A stretch of DNA of 37,451 bases, from the NCBI RefSeq assembly GCF_000430525.1, contig NZ_KE387156.1, forward strand, positions 173,539 to 210,989, written 5' to 3'. The stretch comes from Prevotella corporis DSM 18810 = JCM 8529. Lineage in GTDB: Bacteria > Bacteroidota > Bacteroidia > Bacteroidales > Bacteroidaceae. Below the pieces are notes generated by a model, which did not search any database, was not told where the DNA came from, and was given only the letters and a program-made list of their open reading frames with translations. Each line of letters starts with the position of its first letter. The first letter of the stretch is position 1. The translations under genes were made by a program, and so were the position numbers. Shown here piece after piece: positions 25,938 to 33,349 of this stretch.

Positions 25938-25945
25938 TAACTTTG
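25938..25945 (+). promoter_or_regulatory. Promoter -7 box and possible operator of the DUF3945 gene
   Basis: TAACTTTG at 25938-25945 fits the Bacteroidetes -7 consensus, 41 bases before ATG 25986. An inverted repeat ATACCAA / TTGGTAT (about 25902-25925) lies just upstream and could be an operator. The rest of 25680-25930 is AT-rich noncoding DNA. Confidence 0.5.
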
Positions 25946-25985
25946 CTGTTAAACAAAGATTTATTTATCATTTAAATGTGATTTT

Positions 25986-27389
25986 ATGGAATCAAACAAC
26001 AATGACAACTATGTGCTGGTCTTGGAAGACCGCACGGAAGTAAAGAACGAAAAGGAAACGGGAAAACTCTCCGTAGTATCTGGTATCGACGACAAGGGCA
26101 ACCTCAAAACCACCGAAGCCACCGCAGCCAACCAAGCGGCATTCCTGAAGTTCAACAGCAAGGAGGGACTCTTGGAGAATTTTATGAAGAATTTCCTCCG
26201 TCAGTTCAACGAGCCGACCCGTTTCGGGCTGTACAAGGTCGTGGCAAGCAATGTGGAACAGGGCATGGACAACCTGCGCACCATGCTGCAAAACCGTGAG
26301 AAGCCAGAAAGCAAACAGCAACTGACAGAGATTGGAGTATCCTTTGACGATTATCTGCCGAAAAAGAAGAGCGCTACAGTCATTGATGAATCGAAGATTG
26401 ATTGGAAGCAACTCGACAACCTCGGTCTTACCCGTGAACGACTGGAACAAAGTGGAGAGTTAGAAAAGATGCTTTCTTGGCAGAAGAGTAACCTTGTTAC
26501 TATTGCCGTACCTATTGGTGATACAACTATCTACACCGAAGCACGTCTTGCTTTCCGCACGGACGATAGTGGCAATATTGGCTTAGCTATCCACCCTTTA
26601 CGCAAGGAGCCACAGCTCGACTTCCCCTATATGGGCTACAAATTCTCTCCCGAAGAGAAAGAACAACTACTCACTACGGGCAACCTTGGCAAGACAATCG
26701 AAGTAACGCCCAAGAACGGCAATCCTTTTTCTGCCTATGTCTCCATCGATCCACAGACCAACGAAATTGTAGCCCTGCGTGCCGACCGTGTGAACATCCC
26801 CAAGGAAATCAAGGGTGTTACCCTTTCTGACGCTCAGTATAAAGACCTTGTGGAAGGCAAAGCCGTGAAAGTGGAAGGTATGACTGCCAAGAGCGGCAAG
26901 TCTTTTAATGCCACGCTTCAGGTCAATGCCGAAAAGAAAGGCATTGAGTTCATCTTTGCCAACAACCGTGGTTTCAAGGAACATCAGCAGCAGACACAGC
27001 AGCAAAGTGTCCCACATAAGCTTTGCGGCTTGGAGTTATCAGAAAAACAGCGTGAAGCCTTGGATAGCGGTCGCACACTCTATTTGAAGAACATGGTCGA
27101 TAAGGAGGGCAAGTCCTTCAATGCCTACGTCCGTATGGACAAGGAGCAGAACCGCCCACGTTTTTACAAGTGGAATCCTGACAAGAAGCAGGATGCTGGC
27201 AAGGAAAAGGTGGTAGCTGTGGCAGAAGAACACAAGACGCAGGTAGCCGTGAACAACCACGGCAAGACCAACGAAGCTACGAAGAACGTGAAAGAGCCAT
27301 TGAAGACTGGGCAGACACAGCCCACTGCCGCTCAAAAACAGAAACAGGACGAAAACAAACAGAAGAAGTCCCGTGGACGTAAGCTATAA
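25986..27389 (+). CDS. DUF3945 mobile-element protein with three repeats
   Basis: A 467-residue soluble protein. After an N-terminal part ending in a GLYKVV...DNLRTML helix come three similar modules: YKFSPEEKEQLLTTGNLGKTIEV..NGNPFSAYVSID (about 219-256), VTLSDAQYKDLVEGKAVKVEGM..SGKSFNATLQVN (about 280-315) and LELSEKQREALDSGRTLYLKNM..EGKSFNAYVRMD (about 349-385). The tail is Lys/Gln-rich. DUF3945 proteins are frequent in Bacteroidales conjugative transposons next to topB, as here (21 bases upstream), but their role is unknown. G+C content is higher than in the flanking cargo. Confidence 0.85.
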   Translation: MESNNNDNYVLVLEDRTEVKNEKETGKLSVVSGIDDKGNLKTTEATAANQAAFLKFNSKEGLLENFMKNFLRQFNEPTRFGLYKVVASNVEQGMDNLRTMLQNREKPESKQQLTEIGVSFDDYLPKKKSATVIDESKIDWKQLDNLGLTRERLEQSGELEKMLSWQKSNLVTIAVPIGDTTIYTEARLAFRTDDSGNIGLAIHPLRKEPQLDFPYMGYKFSPEEKEQLLTTGNLGKTIEVTPKNGNPFSAYVSIDPQTNEIVALRADRVNIPKEIKGVTLSDAQYKDLVEGKAVKVEGMTAKSGKSFNATLQVNAEKKGIEFIFANNRGFKEHQQQTQQQSVPHKLCGLELSEKQREALDSGRTLYLKNMVDKEGKSFNAYVRMDKEQNRPRFYKWNPDKKQDAGKEKVVAVAEEHKTQVAVNNHGKTNEATKNVKEPLKTGQTQPTAAQKQKQDENKQKKSRGRKL

Positions 27390-27410
27390 CCCTTAATTCT
27401 ATTATCGACT

Positions 27411-28400
27411 ATGACAACTTGTATTATTGCCGAGAAACCCTCGGTAGCCAGAGATATAGCCCGTATCGTTGGGGCAACGAACAAGCAGGACGGATATTTG
27501 GCTTCCACTCCGTCCGCCGATTTTCAATTGGAAGGTAACAGCTATATGGTTACATGGGCAATGGGACATCTCATCGCCCTTGCTATGCCTGAAGCCTACG
27601 GCTTTTCTGCCTACAAAGCCGAAGACCTGCCTATCCGTCCCAATCCTTTCCAACTTATTGTCCGCCAAGTGCGCAAGGACAAGGAATATATATCAGATCC
27701 TACGGCACTAAAACAACTCAAAGTCATACGTTCCTGCTTTGACAAAGCAGACCGCATCATCGTAGCCACCGATGCAGGACGGGAAGGAGAACTCATATTT
27801 CGCTACATCTATCAACATATTGGTTGCAGAAAACCTTTCGACCGTCTTTGGATTTCATCATTGACGGACAAAGCTATCCGTGAAGGACTTTCCAATCTTA
27901 AGCCGGGAAGCCATTACGACAATCTCTATTATTCAGCCAAGGCAAGAAGCGAAGCTGACTGGCTTGTGGGTATCAATGCCAGCCGTGCATTGTCCATCGC
28001 CCGCAAAGGGGGCTATTCCTTGGGACGGGTACAGACTCCAACCCTTGCTATGGTCTGCCGTCGGTACATAGAAAATCGTGATTTTTCTTCCGTACTTTAT
28101 TGGAAATTATCCGTTCACACAGAGAAAGAGGGCATATCGCTGAAAGCCGTCGGCTGTAAAGACTATGAGAATGAAGCATTGGCACAGACTGCCCTCGCTG
28201 CGCTTCGCAGTCAGAGCCAGCTTACGGTAGAATCGGTCGCAAGAAAGGTAGGACATACGTCGCCACCACTCTTGTACGACCTTACTGCCTTGCAGAAGGA
28301 AGCCAACAGACGCCACGGCTTTTCAGCAGACAAGACCCTCTCGATTGCCCAGAGCCTCTATGAGAAGAAAATCACGACCTATCCCCGCAAAAGATTTTAG
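27411..28400 (+). pseudogene. topB: DNA topoisomerase III (type IA), C-terminally truncated
   Basis: The first 329 residues of a protein of about 700. TOPRIM motifs are present (IIAEKPSVARDIARIVG; VATDAGREGELIFRYIY), as are RSEADWLVGINASRALS and SLGRVQTPTLAMV. The frame ends at KITTYPRKRF; family members read TYPRT followed by Gly or Asp, Ser, Arg, so the break comes two residues after the catalytic Tyr 324. Domains needed for strand passage are lost. The junction at about 28390 is where the AT-rich RiPP cassette begins, so the cassette or its carrier cut the gene. The remainder of topB is not in the window. Confidence 0.88.
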
Positions 28401-28612
28401 AAATTTATATCTTTCAGATAATCAATGAAATGACAACAAATAAAGAAGAAAAGGGTTACGACTTGGAAACGAGCGGATTACTTTTCCTTTCTTTATTCTG
28501 CAATGCCTCAAAGAACACTTGATTTATTGCCGCAAATATAATGTTTTTTTAAGAAAGACTATTAACTTTAACGAGAAAAGATATGCCTAATAAAAAATAA
28601 TGAGTGGTTTTC

Positions 28613-28643
28613 TTGCAAATACAATATATATTTCATACCTTTG
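28613..28643 (+). promoter_or_regulatory. Promoter of the RiPP cassette
   Basis: TTGC at 28613-28616 and TACCTTTG at 28636-28643 (consensus TAnnTTTG) are separated by 19 bases, the best Bacteroidetes promoter in the window. Transcription would start about 40 bases before ATG 28692. The remaining sequence of 28400-28600 shows no gene I can support. Confidence 0.75.
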
Positions 28644-28691
28644 AAAAAAATTTAACCTTTTGATTTTGGTGTTACAAATAAGTAGTTAAGT

Positions 28692-30884
28692 ATGAAACAT
28701 CTTAAATTTTTCATCGCTATACCAATAGCTTTTATTTCTCTGAATCTGTATTCACAAACAATGATAACAGGAAATGTTATTGATGAAGACGGTAAACCTT
28801 TTATAAATTATACATTGAAAGTGGTGGGGGCTTCAAAGTTGGACTCGTTGAAATTATACTCACCAAACGGGAATTTTTCTTTTGAGGGAAATGATTGTCC
28901 TTATCATTTTACTATCGCATATTTTGGAGAACAGGTTCTTGATACAATTGTTGGGTGTGACGATGTAAAATCTCATCTTACATTCCAAACTAAGCTGGAA
29001 AAAAAGTTGGAGGAAATAATCGTACTAGGCAAGAGACCTATCGTAAAAAGCAAACTTATGGAAGATCAAATACAAATAAAGGGTATTACGATTTTTGAAA
29101 ATAACAATATGGTTGAAATATTGCAAAAAGTTCCTGGATTTATTCAGAATAGCAGTCAGTTAACTTATAAATCTCTTCCTGTGGTATCTGTAAGATTTGG
29201 CAGTCAAGGGATAAGCAGACAACTGACAGCAGATATGTTGCAAATGCTTGAGAGTTTGTTTGCTGAAAATGTTTCATCTATAATTTTTAAAAGATTACCG
29301 CAAGGTAATAGTTATGAACTTATTGTAAATTCTGTAATTATAAAAGGATTTGAAACTACAACTACCGCAGAATACTCAAGAGGAGAAGGTGATTATGGGA
29401 CTATCAACACTCGTGGCGTGTTAAATACTGCAAAATTAGCAAATAGCCTTTATTTAAGGACAAATCCATATCGTTCTCCGACTTCTTCTACAAGGCAATA
29501 TGTTTTTGATAATGGTGTTGTAAAAGACATTGAGGATGCTAAACAGAAAAAAACGAAAGACTTTTATGTTGATTACGCTAATAATTATAACCTTTCAAAA
29601 GAAGTAAATGCAGGAGTATTAATAAATTACCTTGTGTCTAACAACAAAGAAGTTCGAACTTCAAATGTGTTTGGTAATGTCTCTGATATGGATGCATCTC
29701 AATTTTATCGTTTTTTCACTACCGGAGTCTATTTTGATTTGAAGAAGAACAAGCATAAACTCCATTTAGAGATGGCATTTAACAACAAGAATGACCAATA
29801 CAAATTGAGAAATACTAACAACACATTACTTCAGAGTATGAAGAGCTATAATATCACGCCTAACGCCTCTGTTGATTATACATACACATTCAGAAACCCT
29901 AAATTCAAGATTCGCTCATTCAGTTCTTACTCTTACATGTTTTTAACGGCTGAAGATGTATTTCATAACATCAAATTACAGGACTTTTGGGAACACACAT
30001 TTAGGCAAGATATGTATTTGAATGGTTCTTTAGGAAAATTTGAGTTTAACGCAGGAATTACTTTTGATTACTCAACCAGTCATAAAACGCATTATTTTTA
30101 TGTGGATCCTCATATTCTGCTTGGTTATGAAATAAAAGGTCATAAATTTAGTATAAGGTATGATCAAAATACATCAAGACCTCTTTCTGGGCAACTTGCT
30201 GGCATAACAAAACAAGAAAATGAAGGAATAGATATTACAGGCAATAGCGACCTTAAACCATATAGAAACAGTCAATTGAATTTATCATACCGAAGAGGGA
30301 ATTTGGGGATTAATATTGGAGGATGTCGTCGTGCAAACTGGTGGATTCTTCTTCCTGCCTATCAAAACAATAAATTCCTTTATAAATATACAAGTCTTGG
30401 TATTTCACATATGTTTACTGCAAGTGTTTATTATTCACAATATTGGAAGTTTTTTTACCTCTCTCCCAATATCAGTTTAGAAACAGGGAATTTCAAGATA
30501 TCAGAGAATAATTCTCAATATAATAATAAGTATCTTGCTGTTTCTTTACCTTTTGGCTTTAATTATCGTAAGCACAGGGTAAATATTACTTTTTCCTATT
30601 TTCCTATTTCACAATTCGAGAATACAAAAGAAGAACCAAGGTCGAATTTATCATTTAGATATACATTCTCAACATTAAATGATGCTTTCAGAATATCGTT
30701 ATTTGCTAATGATATTTTCAAACAAAATCAGATGCAATCAAGAATATATGCTAATGGATTTAATGAATATAGAAAAAATAATACAGATACGAGAAGAGTT
30801 GGCATTCAACTTGTATATCATTTTTCTTCAAGAAATAAAGTAAAGAAATTCAGTTCTATTATACATAATGTAACAAGGAACTGA
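28692..30884 (+). CDS. Outer-membrane beta-barrel protein of the RiPP cassette
   Basis: A 730-residue protein with signal peptide (MKHLKFFIAIPIAFISLNLYSQ), an N-terminal carboxypeptidase-regulatory-like domain (TGNVIDEDGKPFINYTLKVVGASKLDSLKLYSPNGNFSF), a short plug-like part (LEEIIVLGKRPIVKSKLMEDQIQI...VEILQKVPGFIQNSSQ) and an OMP_b-brl_3-like barrel. It is the first gene after the strong promoter and ends 29 bases before the precursor peptide gene. In a RiPP context it may release the product across the outer membrane, take it (or its metal complex) back up, or act in self-protection; the sequence does not decide. Confidence 0.8.
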   Translation: MKHLKFFIAIPIAFISLNLYSQTMITGNVIDEDGKPFINYTLKVVGASKLDSLKLYSPNGNFSFEGNDCPYHFTIAYFGEQVLDTIVGCDDVKSHLTFQTKLEKKLEEIIVLGKRPIVKSKLMEDQIQIKGITIFENNNMVEILQKVPGFIQNSSQLTYKSLPVVSVRFGSQGISRQLTADMLQMLESLFAENVSSIIFKRLPQGNSYELIVNSVIIKGFETTTTAEYSRGEGDYGTINTRGVLNTAKLANSLYLRTNPYRSPTSSTRQYVFDNGVVKDIEDAKQKKTKDFYVDYANNYNLSKEVNAGVLINYLVSNNKEVRTSNVFGNVSDMDASQFYRFFTTGVYFDLKKNKHKLHLEMAFNNKNDQYKLRNTNNTLLQSMKSYNITPNASVDYTYTFRNPKFKIRSFSSYSYMFLTAEDVFHNIKLQDFWEHTFRQDMYLNGSLGKFEFNAGITFDYSTSHKTHYFYVDPHILLGYEIKGHKFSIRYDQNTSRPLSGQLAGITKQENEGIDITGNSDLKPYRNSQLNLSYRRGNLGINIGGCRRANWWILLPAYQNNKFLYKYTSLGISHMFTASVYYSQYWKFFYLSPNISLETGNFKISENNSQYNNKYLAVSLPFGFNYRKHRVNITFSYFPISQFENTKEEPRSNLSFRYTFSTLNDAFRISLFANDIFKQNQMQSRIYANGFNEYRKNNTDTRRVGIQLVYHFSSRNKVKKFSSIIHNVTRN

Positions 30885-30913
30885 AAATTGTTTAACTAAA
30901 TTTTAATGTAATT

Positions 30914-31132
30914 ATGAAAAGTATTTTAGATTTGAAAGACTTCGAGTCTCTTAGTGCTAACGAACAAATTCACCTTGTTGGTGCATTTAGTCCTATTGAA
31001 GTGGCGGTATCATCTGATTCTGATGACACATCAGACCATGATGATACTTCGAATCACAATGACACGTCCAACCATCATGATCACAGCGAAAGCTATGATA
31101 GCATTTCTCAGCAAGAACTAAATGGTATTTAA
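30914..31132 (+). CDS. Grasp-with-spasm-type RiPP precursor peptide
   Basis: A 72-residue peptide. Residues 1-24 (MKSILDLKDFESLSANEQIHLVGA) form a leader: amphipathic helix, L-x-A/S-x-E-Q-I motif, and a VGA end matching double-glycine-type cleavage (GG/GA/GS) by C39 peptidases. The core (25-72) contains DDTSDH, DDTSNH, NDTSNH and HDHSES in tandem (37-60), then YDSISQQELNGI. Thr/Ser hydroxyls and Asp/Glu carboxylates in regular spacing suit omega-ester macrocycles made by ATP-grasp ligases. The six His residues in the repeats could bind metal. A hairpin follows 24 bases after the stop, before the ATP-grasp gene, and a C39 ABC transporter lies downstream. The role of the product is unknown. Confidence 0.88.
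   Translation: MKSILDLKDFESLSANEQIHLVGAFSPIEVAVSSDSDDTSDHDDTSNHNDTSNHHDHSESYDSISQQELNGI
31022..31093 (+). repeat. 18-bp tandem repeats in the precursor core
   Basis: Four 18-bp units at 31022-31039, 31040-31057, 31058-31075 and a degenerate fourth at 31076-31093 encode DDTSDH, DDTSNH, NDTSNH and HDHSES. Third-position differences between units show that the repeat is not a very recent duplication and that the amino-acid pattern is kept. Confidence 0.8.
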
Positions 31133-31156
31133 TGGTTGTTCGTAACCCTTAATTTT

Positions 31157-31210
31157 ATCTGTACACGCTACTATTATGTAGCGTGTACAGATTGTTTTCC
31201 TTCCTCTTTT
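31157..31210 (+). terminator. Strong hairpin (attenuator) between precursor and maturation genes
   Basis: ATCTGTACACGCTAC (31157-31171) and its exact reverse complement (31178-31192) form a 15-bp stem with loop TATTAT, followed by TGTTTTCCTTCCTCTTTT. It would end most transcripts after the precursor gene and let a fraction continue into the ligase gene, giving excess substrate over enzyme. Confidence 0.75.
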
Positions 31211-32185
31211 ATGGTATTAATATTGACTTATAATTTTTACGAACAAGGAACTGACCCTGTAACAGAATGGTTGGAGTATTTTAAGCATCCTTACGTCAAA
31301 GTATGTTTAAAAGATTTTATTAACGAAACTAATACTTTATCAATTGATAGTACGACAAAGGAGGTGCTTTATAATTCTCTAAATCTTACAAAAGAAATTG
31401 GCTCTATCTTTTATAGGAGATTTAAGGTGAATTTTGATTTTCGTCTTTCATATAATTTGGGAGAAATAAATAGACGCCTTAATGCTGAAACAAATAGTGA
31501 ACTAGCACATTTATCAGAATTGTTCTTTTATTTACTGAAAGACAAGAATTGGCTACCAAAGCCATCAGTTTTAGAAGTCAATAAGGAAATTGTTCTTTCT
31601 ATTGCAAAGTCGTGCGGATTATATACTCCAAGAACTTTGATTTCAACATCGAAAGACGATTTATTAAAATTTTACGCAAAATTTCCTATAATCTATAAGC
31701 CATTAAACGGTTTTTCTTATTATACGATTGGAGAACAAACGTATTCTTCCTATGTAACAGAAATCAATCAAAAAGTGTTAACTTCTCTTCCCAATAGATT
31801 TTTTCCTAGTTTATTTCAAGAACGGATAAAATCGGAATATGAAATTCGAACATTTTATTTGGATGGTGAATTTTATTCTTCCGCAATTGTCCCCCAAAAG
31901 AAGGGTAGGAAGAGAACCGTAGATGTAAAACAAAATTATCAATCTTCTAGATGGGTACCTTATAATTTCCCAGATGAATTCAAGGAAAAAATCCGAAAAT
32001 TAATGAATACTCTTAACCTTAACACAGGCTCTATAGATGTTTTAAAAGGAATAGATGGAAAATATTATTTTCTCGAAGTGAATCCTGTTGGACAATATTT
32101 GTCTCCTTCAATTTCTTGTGGTTATTGTGTTGAAAAAAATATTGCAGAATGGCTGATAAAAAAAGACATAACTTTGAACAATTAA
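31211..32185 (+). CDS. gwsG: ATP-grasp peptide ligase, GwsG-type
   Basis: 324 residues from ATG 31211 (MVLILTYNFYEQGTDPVTEWLEYF), the usual start of grasp-with-spasm ligases; the longer frame from 31136 would cross the hairpin and is rejected. ATP-grasp landmarks: IIYKPLNGFSYYTIGE (lysine and glycine-rich loop), FQERIKSEYEIRTFYLDGEFYSSAIVPQ, and the metal-binding YYFLEVNPVGQY near residue 289. It should activate core Asp/Glu side chains by phosphorylation and join them to Thr/Ser (esters) or Lys (amides); this core lacks Lys, so esters are expected. It overlaps the next gene by 37 bases. Confidence 0.88.
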   Translation: MVLILTYNFYEQGTDPVTEWLEYFKHPYVKVCLKDFINETNTLSIDSTTKEVLYNSLNLTKEIGSIFYRRFKVNFDFRLSYNLGEINRRLNAETNSELAHLSELFFYLLKDKNWLPKPSVLEVNKEIVLSIAKSCGLYTPRTLISTSKDDLLKFYAKFPIIYKPLNGFSYYTIGEQTYSSYVTEINQKVLTSLPNRFFPSLFQERIKSEYEIRTFYLDGEFYSSAIVPQKKGRKRTVDVKQNYQSSRWVPYNFPDEFKEKIRKLMNTLNLNTGSIDVLKGIDGKYYFLEVNPVGQYLSPSISCGYCVEKNIAEWLIKKDITLNN

Positions 32186-32391
32186 TATATAATAAGGATC
32201 TTAAAAAAGTTCCATTGGTTTTTAGATTTCTTGAAGTAAAGAAAACAGATGAAATTGGAGAACTTTATATGCATGTTAAATTTAGTTCTTCTATTCAACT
32301 TCAAACCAAGAGTTTAAACAATTATTTGGATTCTGTACCAATGTCAAACATATTAATAGAAGATTCCGATTGCAATGAAAGGGTTAAATAG
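32149..32391 (+). CDS. Small unknown protein between ligase and maturase genes, 80 aa
   Basis: An 80-residue ORF (MADKKRHNFEQLIYNKDLKKVPLVFRFLEVKKTDEIGELYMHVKFSSSIQLQTKSLNNYLDSVPMSNILIEDSDCNERVK begins at 32149) overlapping the ligase end by 37 bases and the maturase start by 17 bases. The overlaps and uninterrupted coding direction suggest translation coupling and a real gene. No leader, signal peptide or known motif is visible. It may be a leader-binding adaptor, an immunity protein or a split domain of a neighbour; none is established. Not a second precursor by appearance, since no GG/GA site or repeat is present. Confidence 0.6.
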   Translation: MADKKRHNFEQLIYNKDLKKVPLVFRFLEVKKTDEIGELYMHVKFSSSIQLQTKSLNNYLDSVPMSNILIEDSDCNERVK

Positions 32392-33346
32392 TAAATTCTA
32401 TAATAAGTATTTCTGTTTATTTGGAGATTGTTACCCAGTCTCTGATTCTAAAAGATGCGCTGTCTATTTACTAAATAGCAACAGAATAGAAATACTACCA
32501 TTAGATGCATTTGAGCTACTTCATTTATTGAAAAATGATACCATAGGTTCAGTAGCTTCGAATTATCATAATTCGGAGGTTATATATAATTGGGTTGCAT
32601 ATTTTCTAAAAATAGGAATTGGCTTTTTAACATCTGACATCTCAGGTTTTTGTTACCCTAAAATCTTGCCCCAATTTTCACCTTCGCATATAAAACGATT
32701 ACAGTTGGAGTATTCATCTACTTCAAATTATAATTTATCTGAAGTTGCTAAGGCAATAGAAGAATTACATTGTAAACATGCAGAGATAAGATTTTTGGGA
32801 AATGATATTACAAATGAATTTGTTTCATTTTTTTTGAATTTTTTTCGAGTGTCGTGTCTGAGGTCTATTATCCTATATATTGATGGAAAGCATTTTCGTG
32901 TTAAAGATGCTACACAAATTACTGAAACTAATAAAAAGGTAAATAAAATAATTATTTGTAATACTCGGGAATTATCTTTTGCGGATGATGTTCTAACAAC
33001 TCAAGGAACACTTCAATATTTTTCACAGAAGAAATGGCCGATTGATAGATTAATCATTAATCGAGCTATGTTTGCTGAGGCTTTTCATTATAATACCTTT
33101 TATAATAATAAAATGGCAATAGACAAAATTGGATTCATCCGAAATGATTTGTATTTACCTGAAACATATGGAAAATTTGACAAATGTATTGATATTTGTC
33201 AAATTGTTCATAGTTCTAGTTTTCGCCGTTTTTGGAAAATATCTCCAGATCAAATAGAAGAACTTAAAGACAATGCTCTTAGATATGCAATATATCCTGC
33301 AAGAGAAATCATTATGTCTGAGGAAAAGTTTCACATTAAAATTTAA
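32375..33346 (+). CDS. gwsS: GwsS-type SPASM maturase with degenerate C-terminal cysteine cluster
   Basis: A 323-residue protein. The start (FYNKYFCLFGDCYPVSDSKRCAVYLLNSNRIEILPLDAF) matches the conserved opening of grasp-with-spasm maturases (FxLFxxCxPVKGxxRSxIcDL-type). In the C-terminal segment where the family has CKDCEFRYxCxDCR, this protein reads ELKDNALRYAIYPAR (296-310), keeping K-D, R-Y and R but no Cys. The preceding Cys-Pro site is also gone (LYLPETYGKF), and the protein ends early. It therefore should not hold the SPASM Fe-S cluster and may serve as a structural or leader-binding partner of the ligase. It starts 17 bases inside the 80-residue gene and ends 3 bases before the ABC gene. 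The frame is intact, arguing against simple decay. Confidence 0.78.
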   Translation: MKGLNSKFYNKYFCLFGDCYPVSDSKRCAVYLLNSNRIEILPLDAFELLHLLKNDTIGSVASNYHNSEVIYNWVAYFLKIGIGFLTSDISGFCYPKILPQFSPSHIKRLQLEYSSTSNYNLSEVAKAIEELHCKHAEIRFLGNDITNEFVSFFLNFFRVSCLRSIILYIDGKHFRVKDATQITETNKKVNKIIICNTRELSFADDVLTTQGTLQYFSQKKWPIDRLIINRAMFAEAFHYNTFYNNKMAIDKIGFIRNDLYLPETYGKFDKCIDICQIVHSSSFRRFWKISPDQIEELKDNALRYAIYPAREIIMSEEKFHIKI

Positions 33347-33349
33347 TTT

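Noticed and set aside
31136..31210. N-terminal extension of the ATP-grasp ligase
   Set aside because: It runs through the 15-bp hairpin and gives Cys/Tyr-rich residues unlike the family; the usual start MVLILTYNF is at 31211.
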